Shown in pieces: positions 53,735 to 63,405 of a stretch of 64,000 bases of DNA. This DNA comes from Paracoccaceae bacterium. Lineage in GTDB: Bacteria > Pseudomonadota > Alphaproteobacteria > Rhodobacterales > Rhodobacteraceae. The first letter of the stretch is position 1. Every line of letters starts with the position of its first letter. A program made the position numbers and the translations under genes. The stretch is taken from the NCBI GenBank assembly GCA_022763485.1, contig JALEGX010000086.1, positions 1-64,000 of the forward strand, in the 5' to 3' direction. A model generated the notes under the pieces. That model saw nothing but the letters and a program-made list of their open reading frames with translations, was not told the origin of the DNA and searched no databases.

Positions 53735-53891
53735 ATCCCTCTATCCTCTCCGCATCGCCGGGAGGGCCACGTTAACGCGTTGACCCATCGACACAAGGTT
53801 TTTGTCGATTTCTCCGCAGCTTTTCGGAGGGCGTCAAGAGGGGCACCCGGACTTCGCTGCGATCCATCTCAATTCGTTGCATGTGAACATA

Positions 53892-53921
53892 AGAAAATGG
53901 CCCCGCCCGATGGGCAAGGCC
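53892..53921 (-). terminator. Intrinsic terminator of dnaA
   Basis: On the minus strand GGCCTTGCCC, loop ATC, GGGCGGGGCC, then ATTTTCTT. Arms at 53899-53908 and 53912-53921. It lies 28 bases past the dnaA stop, so dnaN must have its own promoter in the remaining gap. Confidence 0.75.
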
Positions 53922-53948
53922 AAAATTCAGGAACTCACGCAGGGCTGT

Positions 53949-55343
53949 TTACGCTTCCAGCGACCGGCGCAGCATTTCCACGTCTTCAGCGATCTGGCCA
54001 TCGGTCAGCTTCAGCTCTTCGATGCGCTTCACGCCGTGCATGACGGTGGTGTGGTCGCGGCCACCAAAGCGGCGTCCGATTTCTGGTAGCGAGCGGCTGG
54101 TCAGCTGCTTGCACAGATACATCGCCACCTGCCGCGGGCGCGCATAGGACCGCAGGCGCTTGGGGCCGATGATGTCGCTCAGGCGGATGTTGTAGTAATC
54201 CGACACCTTGCGCTGAATTTCTTCGACCGTGATCTTGCGCTCAGACGCGCGCAGAACGTCGGCCAGACAGTCCTGGGTCAGATCCATGTCGATTTCACGG
54301 CCCACCAGCGACGCGAAGGCAAACAGGCGGGTCAAGGCGCCTTCCAGCACCCGGACGTTGGTCGAGATGCGATGGGCCAGGAACTCCAGCACGCCATCGG
54401 CGATCTTGAGATCCGGATAGGTCGAGCGATTCTGCTGAACCTTGGTCTGCAGGATCCCCAGGCGCAGTTCGTAATCGGTCGGGTGCAGATCCACGACCAG
54501 ACCGCACTGCAAGCGCGATTTGACCCGGTCTTCCAGATCCTTGATCTCACCCGGCGCGCGGTCGGCCGAAATGATGATCTGCTTGTTCTGATCCACCAGC
54601 GCATTGAACGTGTGGAAGAATTCTTCCTGGGTCGAATCCTTGCCCGCGATGAACTGAACATCGTCCACCATCAACACGTCAACCGACCGGAACAGGTGTT
54701 TGAAGTCCAGCATCTTGCGCTCACGCAGGGCCTGCACAAAACGGTACATGAACTGCTCGGCAGACAGGTACAGAACGTTCAGATCCGGACGCTTGGATTT
54801 CAGCTCCCACGCGATGGCGTGCATCAGGTGGGTTTTACCAAGGCCAACACCCCCATACAGCACCAGCGGGTTGAAGGTGACGGGGCCGCCTTCGGCAACA
54901 CGACGGGCCGCAGCATGGGCCAGTTCGTTCGGTTTACCGACAACAAAGCTGTCAAAAGTGAAGCGCGCATCCAGAGGGGCCGCCTGCAGCTCTTCCAGCG
55001 GGTTGTTGGCCGTGAACGACGCCGAGGCCGGTTGCACACGCGCCTGCTCCACTTCCGGCTCTGCCGGAGATTCGACACTGCGCATCGGGCGCGTCGTCGA
55101 GTTTGCCGCCACTTCGAAAGTGACACGCTGCACGGTTTCGCCAGCAGAATTCAATTCATACAGAATCAAATCCGCGAAATTCTGGCTTACGTAATTCCCC
55201 ATGAAGTTTGTCGGTACGTTGAATACCGCAACACCATCGGAAAGATCCGAGAATTCAAGAGGTTCGATCCAAGTGGTGTAGTTGTTCTGGCCTACGGTTT
55301 TCAGGAGCTTCTGCCGGAGCTGCCCCCATTTTTCTTGTGTCAT
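53949..55343 (-). CDS. dnaA: Chromosomal replication initiator DnaA
   Basis: A 464-residue AAA+ initiator. The N-terminal domain begins [18 protein letters not shown], as in related alphaproteobacteria, which is why the ATG at 55343 was chosen over upstream in-frame starts. Walker A is [17 protein letters not shown], Walker B region [18 protein letters not shown], and the C-terminal DNA-binding signature is [16 protein letters not shown]. It binds DnaA boxes at oriC and opens the duplex. It is preceded by a 576-base gap and followed by dnaN. Confidence 0.97.
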   Translation of the reverse strand: MTQEKWGQLRQKLLKTVGQNNYTTWIEPLEFSDLSDGVAVFNVPTNFMGNYVSQNFADLILYELNSAGETVQRVTFEVAANSTTRPMRSVESPAEPEVEQARVQPASASFTANNPLEELQAAPLDARFTFDSFVVGKPNELAHAAARRVAEGGPVTFNPLVLYGGVGLGKTHLMHAIAWELKSKRPDLNVLYLSAEQFMYRFVQALRERKMLDFKHLFRSVDVLMVDDVQFIAGKDSTQEEFFHTFNALVDQNKQIIISADRAPGEIKDLEDRVKSRLQCGLVVDLHPTDYELRLGILQTKVQQNRSTYPDLKIADGVLEFLAHRISTNVRVLEGALTRLFAFASLVGREIDMDLTQDCLADVLRASERKITVEEIQRKVSDYYNIRLSDIIGPKRLRSYARPRQVAMYLCKQLTSRSLPEIGRRFGGRDHTTVMHGVKRIEELKLTDGQIAEDVEMLRRSLEA

Positions 55344-55919
55344 CCAGCGCCTCACGCAATCCCATCTTCCGGCCATTCGGCCTTTTACTTTTTGGTCGGT
55401 CGGGACAGAGCCCGGCCTGGATTCACGCACTACTTCTCAGAGTACTGAAAGCACTGCCTTCAGCATTTGCCCCCATCCAGAGACAACAGCAAACACGGCC
55501 TTCACCAGCGTGCCCATCATCCCAAATGGCACGGCTCAGCAAATATAACCGTATATACTCTCATAGTATTGACAGGGTCTTACATTCGGCAGCTACCGAC
55601 GCAGACTTGTCAAAACACCCACAAAAACAATTTTGGGCGTTTGACGTTCGTCCCGGATTTCTTCTGATGCCCGTCAGATGATCCCGGAGCGGCCTGTCCC
55701 CCCAAGCGAGTGAATCGCTAAATACTTGGTAGCAAGATCCACCACCGGCCAGCAACGAAACTATGATGTTGACTCGGGGTTTGGGGATAAAGAATCTCCC
55801 GAGCTTGCAGAAGCGCAAAGTTGACGCTTGGACAAATCAAAAAGGGCACCCCTCACAGGATGCCCCCTTTGCATTTTTGAGCAGACGCTCTGGATCCGGG
55901 CTCAGCGCCCGAACCGGCC
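55344..55919. promoter_or_regulatory. rpsT-dnaA gap: dnaA promoter region, possible oriC-related elements
   Basis: A 576-base non-coding gap, unusually large for this block. It contains AT-rich patches (around 55541-55570 and 55610-55640), TGGGGATAA at 55782-55790 (one mismatch from the DnaA box TGTGGATAA) and the rpsT terminator at its right end. A single weak box is not enough to call the origin. No protein was recognised. Confidence 0.5.
55839..55870 (-). terminator. Intrinsic terminator of rpsT
   Basis: On the minus strand AAAGGGGGCA pairs with TGCCCTTT and is followed by a T-run (As at 55839-55843). It lies about 50 bases past the rpsT stop. Confidence 0.75.
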
Positions 55920-56183
55920 TTAGCCCAGCGCTTTGACGCGAGCCGACAGGCGCGAAATCTTGCGCGATGCGGTGTTTTTGTGGAACACACCCTTGGTCAC
56001 GCCGCGCATCAGTTCGGGCTGAGCTGCGCGCAGAGCTGCGGTTGCTGCTTCCTTGTCGCCGGACGCAATTGCTTCTTCAACTTTACGCAGGAAGGTGCGG
56101 ATGCGCGAACGACGGGCTTTGTTGACGGCGAAACGCTTTTCGTTCTGACGGGCGCGCTTCTTTGCCTGGGGCGAATTTGCCAT
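55920..56183 (-). CDS. rpsT: 30S ribosomal protein S20
   Basis: An 87-residue, Lys/Arg-rich helical protein that binds 16S rRNA in the 30S body. Begins [17 protein letters not shown] and ends [11 protein letters not shown], the family termini. It is a standard neighbour of dnaA in alphaproteobacteria and has its own terminator at 55839-55870. Confidence 0.97.
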   Translation of the reverse strand: MANSPQAKKRARQNEKRFAVNKARRSRIRTFLRKVEEAIASGDKEAATAALRAAQPELMRGVTKGVFHKNTASRKISRLSARVKALG

Positions 56184-56381
56184 GTGTAGTGACCTTGTAT
56201 CTTACGGGTTCATGTCTCTGACGCGAATGCCAGCCAACCCGGGCAAGGACTACCGGATGTGATTCTAGCCATAGCGGGCCGCACGCGCATGTATGGCGGC
56301 GGTAACTATCCAAAACCCATGCGTTTGGCAACCCGCAAAGCGGATATGCCCATCCACCCCGGTTTCGGCCCCACGGAAACG

Positions 56382-56410
56382 AAAAAGGGCAGCCCCTCCG
56401 GCCGCCCCTT
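56382..56410 (-). terminator. Candidate terminator of enoyl-CoA hydratase gene
   Basis: On the minus strand an imperfect GC-rich stem (AGGGGCGGCC against GGCTGCCCT) is followed by a T-run. It lies just past the stop at 56436. Confidence 0.6.
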
Positions 56411-56435
56411 ACGATCGCAGAATCTGCTCTGCGGA

Positions 56436-57212
56436 TCACTTGTCGCGGAACTGCGCTTCGCGCTTTTCCAGGAAAGCCGCCATGCCTTCCTTCTGGTCTT
56501 CGGTTGCAAACATCGAGTGGAACACACGACGTTCGAACAACATGCCTTCGCTCAGGGTCAGGTCGTAGCTGCGGTTCACGGCTTCCTTGGCCGCCATGGC
56601 GGTCAGCATCGATTTTTCGGCGATCTTCTGCGCTGCGCCCAGCGCTTCGTCCATCAGCTTCTTCGCGGGCACGACCCGCGACACCAGACCTGCACGCTCG
56701 GCTTCTTCGGCATTCATGAAGCGACCGGTCAGATTCATGTCCATGGACTTCGACTTGCCGATAAAGCGGGTCAGACGCTGGGTCCCACCGATTCCGGCAA
56801 TCACCCCCAGGTTGATTTCAGGCTGACCGAATTTCGCGGTATCCGCCGCGATGATGAAGTCACAGGTCATCGCCAATTCACAGCCACCGCCCAGAGCATA
56901 GCCAGCAACGGCGGCGATGATCGGCTTGCGGATCGCGGTGATGCGGTCGTTCACATCAGCAAAGAGATTCGCGTTGAAAACGTCGACGAAGCTCATGGTC
57001 GACATTTCTTTGATGTCCGCACCCGCGGCAAAGGCCTTTTCGGATCCGGTCAGAACAATGCAGCGCACCTTGTCATTGGCGTCGGCCTCTTCCAGGGCGG
57101 TGCAAAGCTCGCCAAGCAGTTGGGTATTGAGCGCATTCAACGCGTCCGGGCGGTTCAGTTTGATAAGGGAAACGTGGTCCTGCACTTCGACGTTGATCGT
57201 CTCAAAGGCCAT
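56436..57212 (-). CDS. Enoyl-CoA hydratase
   Basis: A 258-residue crotonase-fold enzyme. The oxyanion-hole segments [14 protein letters not shown] and [15 protein letters not shown] are present, with the catalytic Glu pair in the [17 protein letters not shown] region. It hydrates short-chain trans-2-enoyl-CoA in beta-oxidation, closely matching bacterial short-chain enoyl-CoA hydratases (FadB1/EchA type). It sits between mutM and rpsT on the same strand, a common Rhodobacteraceae order. It ends with a weak terminator. Confidence 0.92.
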   Translation of the reverse strand: MAFETINVEVQDHVSLIKLNRPDALNALNTQLLGELCTALEEADANDKVRCIVLTGSEKAFAAGADIKEMSTMSFVDVFNANLFADVNDRITAIRKPIIAAVAGYALGGGCELAMTCDFIIAADTAKFGQPEINLGVIAGIGGTQRLTRFIGKSKSMDMNLTGRFMNAEEAERAGLVSRVVPAKKLMDEALGAAQKIAEKSMLTAMAAKEAVNRSYDLTLSEGMLFERRVFHSMFATEDQKEGMAAFLEKREAQFRDK

Positions 57213-57276
57213 GATGTCAGCTTTCGGTTGTTCCGTTCAGGAACGATTCCTTACCATGAGACACATCTCGTTCAAG

Positions 57277-58128
57277 TTATCTTTGGCATTGCGCGCAGAA
57301 GAAGGATGAGCGTCCGGATTGAGTGATTCTCTGGATCTGGGCCTTGCACCCTTCGCTGCGGCAGGGCTCACCTTCCCTTCCGTAAACGTCAAAGCTGTGC
57401 TGAAAATATCCAAGTTCTCCATCGGCTTGGCGGAAATCTTTGAGCGTGGATCCCCCCGCGGCAATGGCATCCTGCAGCACCTGGCGGATGATGGGCACCA
57501 GTGTCGCGATTCGTTTGGCCGAGATCTGCTTGGCTTTGCGGCGCGGCGAGATGCCCGCCCGGAACAGGGCTTCGCAGACATAGATGTTACCAAGACCCGC
57601 AATGATTCCCTGATCCAGTAACGCCGTTTTCACCGGGCTGTTCTTGTTCCGGAACGCTTCGATCAGGTGGGCTTCGTGGAAATCATTGCCAAGGGGCTCC
57701 GGCCCCAGCACCGACAACAGCTTGTGCTGTTCGGCGGTGCCCGTCTCCAACAGGTCCATCGCCCCGAAGCGGCGCGGATCGTTGAAGGTGACGCGAGCGC
57801 CATTGTCCATGTCAAAGACCACATGATCATGCTTTTCGGCCTGCGGGTGCTGAAGCACGAACTGACCCAGCGGATCGCCCGAAACGGTCATACGCCCGGA
57901 CATGCCCAGATGAATCAACAGGGTCTCCCCGGTATCCAGGTCGGCCAGGATGTATTTTGACCGCCGACGCAGCTGGTTCACCCGTGCCCCGGTCAGGCGC
58001 TCCGCCATGCGTTCGGGAAAGGGCCAGCGCAGATCGGGGCGGTTCACCTGAGCGGTAACGATCACAGCGCCCTCCATCGAGGGTTGTAGACCACGCCGCA
58101 CGGTTTCCACTTCGGGCAGTTCAGGCAT
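57277..58128 (-). CDS. mutM: Formamidopyrimidine-DNA glycosylase
   Basis: A 283-residue base-excision glycosylase/AP lyase that removes 8-oxoguanine and formamidopyrimidines. It begins [14 protein letters not shown], giving the catalytic Pro2-Glu3 after Met removal. The helix-two-turn-helix reads [18 protein letters not shown]. The C-terminal zinc finger has Cys pairs in CRSEGC and CAQCQR. The start overlaps the stop of the upstream membrane protein gene (TGATG). Confidence 0.96.
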   Translation of the reverse strand: MPELPEVETVRRGLQPSMEGAVIVTAQVNRPDLRWPFPERMAERLTGARVNQLRRRSKYILADLDTGETLLIHLGMSGRMTVSGDPLGQFVLQHPQAEKHDHVVFDMDNGARVTFNDPRRFGAMDLLETGTAEQHKLLSVLGPEPLGNDFHEAHLIEAFRNKNSPVKTALLDQGIIAGLGNIYVCEALFRAGISPRRKAKQISAKRIATLVPIIRQVLQDAIAAGGSTLKDFRQADGELGYFQHSFDVYGREGEPCRSEGCKAQIQRITQSGRSSFFCAQCQR

Positions 58129-58784
58129 CAGCGCCCTCCATTGCTCTGCCGCGCAAGGGCGGACAGCATGATTCTCAGTTTCAGATCGCGTTCCGATAGT
58201 GCCTCAAGCAGCTGCCGATACCCGGAGTTTCGCGCCCGGATCCTGAGCTGACGACCATCGGTAAAATGCAGCCGAACGCCCCCGGCAATGGTTTTGGACA
58301 GCGGCGTGACCCGGTCCAATGTGGCCATTTCGGCAACGAAGGGACGGGCCAACCAGGAGGTGCGCGCAATCTTGACGCCATCAAACAGGATGCGATCAAA
58401 CGACATCGCAAACATCCACAGGGAAAGCCCCGCAAAGCCAGTAAACAGGACAACAGTCATCCAGTGCTTTGCCAACTCGTCAGGCTTCGGTTCTGCAACC
58501 ATCCCCATGAACCATGCGCCCCCCCCGAAGAAGAGAATGCCGAACACGCTGGCCTTGCGCAGTTTCAGCGGCCGCAGGATCAGCACGCCGCCGGATGAGA
58601 CCTCGCCATCTTGGGTCCAGCCTGCAAAATTGTCGCGCAGTGCTTTCTGTTGCGCTTTGCCGATGAAGTGCCATTTCAAGTAGATGACCGTCACAACAAG
58701 AGTGAGGCCGATGGTATAGGCAACGGGATAGGCGCGGAACAATTCGGCATTGCCACGCAAGGCTTCTGTGATGGTCTGAAACAC
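58128..58784 (-). CDS. Membrane protein of unknown function upstream of mutM
   Basis: A 218-residue protein with three hydrophobic segments (about residues 19-38, 79-95 and 107-127) and a soluble C-terminal tail with alternating basic/aromatic strands ([19 protein letters not shown]). The tail could form a small PH-like barrel, but I do not recognise a named family. It is translationally coupled to mutM and divergent from ubiE, which is 82 bases away. Function unknown. Confidence 0.75.
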   Translation of the reverse strand: MFQTITEALRGNAELFRAYPVAYTIGLTLVVTVIYLKWHFIGKAQQKALRDNFAGWTQDGEVSSGGVLILRPLKLRKASVFGILFFGGGAWFMGMVAEPKPDELAKHWMTVVLFTGFAGLSLWMFAMSFDRILFDGVKIARTSWLARPFVAEMATLDRVTPLSKTIAGGVRLHFTDGRQLRIRARNSGYRQLLEALSERDLKLRIMLSALARQSNGGR

Positions 58785-58866
58785 CTGTGATTACCGCGCG
58801 GATTTTGCCATTTGTATCATCCCGACAAAGCCTATATCCCGGGCGCAACTGGAACAAGGTGCGAAG

Positions 58867-59619
58867 ATGGCTGACACGTCCGACAACACCACCCATTTCG
58901 GGTTCGAAACCGTCCGCGAGGACGAAAAGGCCGGGCGCGTTCAGGGCGTGTTCAACTCGGTCGCCTCCAAATACGACATCATGAATGACGTCATGAGCGT
59001 TGGCATCCACCGGGTGTGGAAAGACGCGATGATGGACTGGCTGGCGCCCCGCCCCGGACAGCGTTTGCTGGATGTTGCAGGCGGCACCGGGGACATTTCC
59101 TTCCGCTTCCTGGAACGAGCCGGACATGGCCATTCCACGGTGCTGGACCTGACCGAGCCCATGCTGGTCGAAGGCCGAAAACGGGCCGAAGCGGCACAGA
59201 TGGCGGACAGTCTGGATTGGGTGACCGGGGACGCGATGGCCCTGCCCTTCCTGGACAACACCTTTGATGTCTACACGATCTCTTTCGGCATCCGGAACGT
59301 GACCCGCCCGCAAGAAGCGCTCAACGAAGCTTTCCGCGTGCTGAAACCCGGCGGTCGTCTGATGGTGCTGGAATTCAGCCAGCTGCCAAACGACGGTTTG
59401 CAGAAGCTGTACGACCTCTACAGCTTCAACGTCATTCCCCGCATGGGCAAGCTGATCGCTGATGACTACGACAGCTATCAGTACCTGGTGGAATCGATCC
59501 GCAAATTCCCCGATCAGGAGACCTTCCTGGGCATGGTGCGCAAAGCCGGCTTTGAAAACGCGAAGTACCGCAACCTGTCGATGGGCATCGCTGCCTTGCA
59601 CTCCGGCTGGAAGATCTGA
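58867..59619 (+). CDS. ubiE: Ubiquinone/menaquinone biosynthesis C-methyltransferase UbiE
   Basis: A 250-residue SAM-dependent methyltransferase that C-methylates the benzoquinol ring in ubiquinone synthesis. SAM motif I is [16 protein letters not shown]. The family marker [18 protein letters not shown] is near residue 40, and [26 protein letters not shown] contains motifs II/III. It shares TGATG with ubiB (stop 59619/start 59619), so the two are coupled. Confidence 0.96.
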   Translation: MADTSDNTTHFGFETVREDEKAGRVQGVFNSVASKYDIMNDVMSVGIHRVWKDAMMDWLAPRPGQRLLDVAGGTGDISFRFLERAGHGHSTVLDLTEPMLVEGRKRAEAAQMADSLDWVTGDAMALPFLDNTFDVYTISFGIRNVTRPQEALNEAFRVLKPGGRLMVLEFSQLPNDGLQKLYDLYSFNVIPRMGKLIADDYDSYQYLVESIRKFPDQETFLGMVRKAGFENAKYRNLSMGIAALHSGWKI

Positions 59620-61151
59620 TGCGCGGCCCTCACAACATTATCCGGCTGATCCGGACCGGGGCCACGCTGGAGCGAACCGGGGCGATGAATGTCGTGCTGG
59701 ACGCTTTTGAGGCCCCGAAACCGCTGCGCATCGTGGCGCATGTTCTGGGCTGGCCGTTCAAATGGCTGGGCTACAAGGGTGAGCCCGACATGCCCCCAGC
59801 GACCCGCGCACTGACGGCGCTTGGTCCGGCCTACATCAAGTTTGGTCAGGTTCTGTCGACCCGTCCCGATGTTGTGGGGGACGAGCTGGCCGAACAGCTG
59901 CGCGTGCTGCAGGACAAGCTGCCGCCGTTTTCCCGCGCCGAAGCCATGGCCGAGGTGGAGAAGGAACTGGGCGTCAAGATTGATGACGTGTTTTCCGAGT
60001 TCAGCGAACCAATCGCCGCGGCCTCGATCGCGCAGGTTCACCGCGCCCGCCTGGTCGAAACCGGCGAAGACGTCGCGGTCAAGGTGCTACGCCCGGGCAT
60101 CGAGCGCGCTTTCCAGAAGGATGTTGACGCCTTCTACTTCGCCGCCCGTATCGTCGACCTGTTCGCCCCCGGAGCCCGTCGGCTGCGACCGATGGATGTC
60201 ATCGAACATTTCGACGGTGTCGTGCAGGGTGAGCTGGACCTGAGGCTTGAAAGCGCCTCGGCCTCTGAATTTGAAGCGAACACCGCGCAGGATGAGGGGT
60301 TCCAGCTTCCCCCTGTCCTGTGGAACCTGTCCGCGCGCCGGGTGATGACCCTGGGCTGGGCCGATGGCCTGCCCTTGGGTGATAACGCCGCGCTGGATGC
60401 TGCGGGACACGACCGCCGTGCCCTGGGTGAACGGGTGCTGACCCTGTTTCTGCGCCATGCGCTGCGCGACGGTTTCTTTCACGCCGATATGCATCAGGGC
60501 AACCTGAAGGTCGCCGCCAATGGGGACATCATTGCCTATGACTTCGGCATCATGGGCCATATCGACGAATACACCCGCCGCGTTTACGCCGAGATCCTGT
60601 TTGGCTTCATCAAGCGGGACTACAAGCGCGTTGCCGAGGTGCATTTCGAAGCGGGCTATGTTCCTGCCACGCAGGACGTTGATGAGTTCGCCCGCGCCCT
60701 GCGCGCGGTGGGCGAGCCGATCTTTGGCATGGACGCCACTCATATCTCTATGGGGCGTCTGCTGAATTACCTGTTCGAAGTCACCGAACGCTTCGGCATG
60801 GAAACCCGGACAGAGCTGATCCTGCTGCAGCGCACCATGGTTGTGGTAGAAGGCGTGGCCCGGTCTCTGGATCCCCGGATCAACATCTGGGAAGCGGCCC
60901 GCCCCGTTGTCGAGGATTATATCAAGCGGTCGATCGGTCCGCGTGCCGTCGCCTCGGACTTGCTGGACACCGCGCGGGTGATGGCGCGTTTTGGCCCGCG
61001 CCTGCCTGCGCTGGTGGAATCGGCACTGATCGCCCAATCCAACCCTCAACCGCAGAATACGGATGGGTTCTTGCGCTCGCGCTGGATGCCGGCGCTTGCT
61101 GGTGGGGCCGTCGGGGTTCTGGCCACTGTGATCCTGTCGCAGGTGTTCTGA
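59619..61151 (+). CDS. ubiB: UbiB-family kinase-like ubiquinone biosynthesis protein
   Basis: A 510-residue ADCK/UbiB protein needed for ubiquinone synthesis. KxGQ motif in PAYIKFGQVLSTRPDVVG, ASIAQVHRARL Ala-rich loop, invariant Lys in VAVKVLRPG, catalytic loop HADMHQGNLKV and the metal-binding DFG. One hydrophobic helix at the extreme C-terminus anchors it in the membrane. It is coupled to ubiE and ends with a terminator. Confidence 0.95.
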   Translation: MRGPHNIIRLIRTGATLERTGAMNVVLDAFEAPKPLRIVAHVLGWPFKWLGYKGEPDMPPATRALTALGPAYIKFGQVLSTRPDVVGDELAEQLRVLQDKLPPFSRAEAMAEVEKELGVKIDDVFSEFSEPIAAASIAQVHRARLVETGEDVAVKVLRPGIERAFQKDVDAFYFAARIVDLFAPGARRLRPMDVIEHFDGVVQGELDLRLESASASEFEANTAQDEGFQLPPVLWNLSARRVMTLGWADGLPLGDNAALDAAGHDRRALGERVLTLFLRHALRDGFFHADMHQGNLKVAANGDIIAYDFGIMGHIDEYTRRVYAEILFGFIKRDYKRVAEVHFEAGYVPATQDVDEFARALRAVGEPIFGMDATHISMGRLLNYLFEVTERFGMETRTELILLQRTMVVVEGVARSLDPRINIWEAARPVVEDYIKRSIGPRAVASDLLDTARVMARFGPRLPALVESALIAQSNPQPQNTDGFLRSRWMPALAGGAVGVLATVILSQVF

Positions 61152-61192
61152 CCGAAACCGTAAAAACGGACCTTGAGACAGACCAACGAAAG

Positions 61193-61220
61193 AGGGGGCC
61201 ACGCGGCCCCCTTTGTGTTT
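61193..61220. terminator. Bidirectional terminator between ubiB and thiolase
   Basis: AGGGGGCC (61193-61200), loop ACGC, GGCCCCCT (61205-61212), then a T-rich stretch. It lies between convergent genes. Confidence 0.85.
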
Positions 61221-61248
61221 GAAGTGCTGTCTTAAGCTTTCGGCCTGA

Positions 61249-62424
61249 TCACAGACGTTCGATTGCCAGCGCGATCCCCTGCCCGCCACCGATACACATG
61301 GTGATCAGAGCCTTGGAGCCGCCAATGCGCTCCAGCTCATAGAGGGCCTTGATGGTGATGATGGCACCGGTTGCGCCCACCGGGTGACCCAGCGCAATGG
61401 CCCCGCCGTTCGGGTTCACCTTGGCCGGATCCAGACCAAGTTCCTTGTTCACCGCCAGCGCTTGTGCTGCGAAGGCTTCATTGGATTCGATGACGTCGAA
61501 ATCACCGACCGACAGGCCTGTGCGGGCCAGCAGATTCTGAACGGCAGGCACAGGGCCGATTCCCATGACTTCGGGACGGACCCCGGCGTGGGCGTAGCCC
61601 AGCACCCGTGCGCGCGGCTTCAGGCCCGCCTTATCGGCTGCATCGGCATTTGCCAGAACCAGAGCAGCCGCACCGTCGTTGATGCCCGACGCGTTGCCCG
61701 CCGTAACGCGGCCGTCCTTCTTGAACACCGGACGCAGCCCTGCCAGCGCCTCTGCGGTCGAGGCCTTGGGGTGCTCATCGACTTCAAAGGGAACCATGTC
61801 GCGCTTGACCTTGACCTCAACCGGGGTGATCTGGCTCTTGAAATATCCCTCGGCGATGGCGTTGGCGGCCCGTTCCTGGCTGGCAACGGCGAAGGCATCC
61901 ATCTGCTCGCGCGTGACGTCATGTTCATCAGCAACGTTTTCAGCCGTCACCCCCATGTGACCGGTTCCGAACGGGCAGTTCAGCGCACCCAGCATCATGT
62001 CCAGCGATTTGACATCGCCCATCTTCGCGCCCCAGCGCTGCTGAGGCATGATGAACGGGCTGCGGGACATGTTCTCGGCACCACCCGCCAGAGCGAAATC
62101 GGCATCGCCCAGCATCACCGACTGGATACCCGAAACGATGGCTTGCGCGCCAGAGCCGCACAGGCGGTTCACGTTCATCGCTGGCGTGCCGTTGGGGATA
62201 CCCGCTTGCATCGCGGCAACACGCGACAGATACATGTCTCGGGGTTCCGTGTTGATCACATGGCCGAACACGACGTGGCCGATCTGCGCCCCTTCAACAC
62301 CGGAACGCTCCATCGCGGCTTTGGACGCGGCCGTGGCCAGGTCGATCGGGGTTGTGTTGGCCAGGCTGCCACCAAAGGTGCCGATGGCCGTCCGTGCGCC
62401 ATCCAGGATTACGATATCGGTCAC
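61249..62424 (-). CDS. Acetyl-CoA acetyltransferase (thiolase)
   Basis: A 391-residue thiolase. The nucleophilic Cys89 is in NRLCGSG, the catalytic His in ALGHPVG and the second Cys in MCIGGGQG near the C-terminus. It condenses two acetyl-CoA or cleaves 3-oxoacyl-CoA (PhaA/BktB/PcaF-type cannot be separated by eye). The start is a GTG at 62424 with GGAGG 7 bases upstream; upstream open sequence is longer but unlike family N-termini. It converges on ubiB and is divergent from the XRE-cupin regulator. Confidence 0.9.
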   Translation of the reverse strand: MTDIVILDGARTAIGTFGGSLANTTPIDLATAASKAAMERSGVEGAQIGHVVFGHVINTEPRDMYLSRVAAMQAGIPNGTPAMNVNRLCGSGAQAIVSGIQSVMLGDADFALAGGAENMSRSPFIMPQQRWGAKMGDVKSLDMMLGALNCPFGTGHMGVTAENVADEHDVTREQMDAFAVASQERAANAIAEGYFKSQITPVEVKVKRDMVPFEVDEHPKASTAEALAGLRPVFKKDGRVTAGNASGINDGAAALVLANADAADKAGLKPRARVLGYAHAGVRPEVMGIGPVPAVQNLLARTGLSVGDFDVIESNEAFAAQALAVNKELGLDPAKVNPNGGAIALGHPVGATGAIITIKALYELERIGGSKALITMCIGGGQGIALAIERL

Positions 62425-62597
62425 GAAGAAGTCCTCCAGTCGGTTTCTGCGCCACTTTGCACACGCAGTATCATGATGTCTTTCGGAACGTACCGTCATC
62501 AGCGCGCGCAGGGATCCGGACAAAACCGCCCGCGACGGTGGACCGCAGGCAGGACAGCGGAATTGACATCGCGCAGCTTCCAGCGCAGAAATCCGCT

Positions 62598-63164
62598 ATG
62601 ACGGAGAACCCAGACGATATCCTGACCCGCTTGCCCGCCAGGCTGAAAGAGGCCCGCAGGGCGCAGGGCTTGTCGCTGGAGGCCGTGGCCAACCTGTCGG
62701 GCGTGTCGCGCTCCATGGTCAGCCAGATCGAACGCGGCGAAAGCTCTCCGACGATTGCCACGCTGTGGAACCTCACACGGGCTTTGCAGGTGGATTTCGC
62801 CGGGTTGCTGGAAGCCGGGGACACCGCGGACCGGATCGACGTCTTGCGCGCCGAAGATGTGCCGAAGATCGAAAACATGGGCCAGGGCTGCCGTATCCGG
62901 ATCCTCTCGCCGCCGGAAGAAGCCGGCGGGCATGAGGTCTATGACATCCGGTTTGACAAAGGCGGTGCATTGAACAGCCAACCGCATACCCGCGGCGCGC
63001 TGGAACAGCTCACGGTGCTGGAAGGTGAGATCGCGCTGAGCTCGGGCGCGGCTGAAAGCCGTCTCAGCTCCGGCGATACCGCTCGCTATGCTGCGGATGT
63101 GCCCCATGCGATCACCGCGCCTGACAGCGCGGCGCGCGTCTTTTTGATCGTCAAGAACGCCTGA
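62598..63164 (+). CDS. XRE-family regulator with C-terminal cupin domain
   Basis: A 188-residue regulator. The N-terminal Cro/XRE helix-turn-helix covers about residues 13-66, with [24 protein letters not shown] as the core. The C-terminal cupin barrel spans about 115-185 ([19 protein letters not shown], then [16 protein letters not shown]). Such regulators sense small metabolites and usually control the neighbouring gene. Here the next gene is kbl, with repeats in the gap. The start at 62598 is the first ATG that gives the usual short N-terminus; its RBS is weak. Confidence 0.88.
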   Translation: MTENPDDILTRLPARLKEARRAQGLSLEAVANLSGVSRSMVSQIERGESSPTIATLWNLTRALQVDFAGLLEAGDTADRIDVLRAEDVPKIENMGQGCRIRILSPPEEAGGHEVYDIRFDKGGALNSQPHTRGALEQLTVLEGEIALSSGAAESRLSSGDTARYAADVPHAITAPDSAARVFLIVKNA

Positions 63165-63175
63165 GTTCCCGCAAG

Positions 63176-63201
63176 GAAAGAATTTTCGCGAAAATTCTTT
63201 C
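63176..63201. repeat. Perfect 26-bp palindrome
   Basis: GAAAGAATTTTCG followed directly by its reverse complement. First of the palindromes in the regulator-kbl gap; the core AGAATTTTCG matches the copy at 63270. Confidence 0.85.
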
Positions 63202-63269
63202 TCCCCGCACACCCTGGGTTTCAGGTCGAAACGCAGGCCCCTTGCCAGTGCAAACACGTCCGTATCACC

Positions 63270-63299
63270 GGGTAAGAATTTTCCCGAAAATTCTTACCC
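63270..63299. repeat. Perfect 14-bp-arm palindrome
   Basis: GGGTAAGAATTTTC, CC, then the reverse complement. It shares AAGAATTTTC with the palindrome 70 bases upstream. A weaker third hairpin (AAAAATTCC/GGAAATTTTT) follows at 63303-63329. Confidence 0.85.
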
Positions 63300-63334
63300 T
63301 CCAAAAATTCCACCTTCACGGAAATTTTTCCATA

Positions 63335-63360
63335 ATTTGGGATTTCCTCTATTTGGGATT
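63335..63360. promoter_or_regulatory. 10-bp direct repeat upstream of kbl
   Basis: ATTTGGGATT at 63335-63344 and 63351-63360, 16 bases apart, 46 bases before the kbl start. Possible operator for the adjacent XRE-cupin regulator. Confidence 0.4.
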
Positions 63361-63405
63361 CAATTCCGTTATGGTAGAAGTCGACTCGCACCAAGGAGTC
63401 ACACC

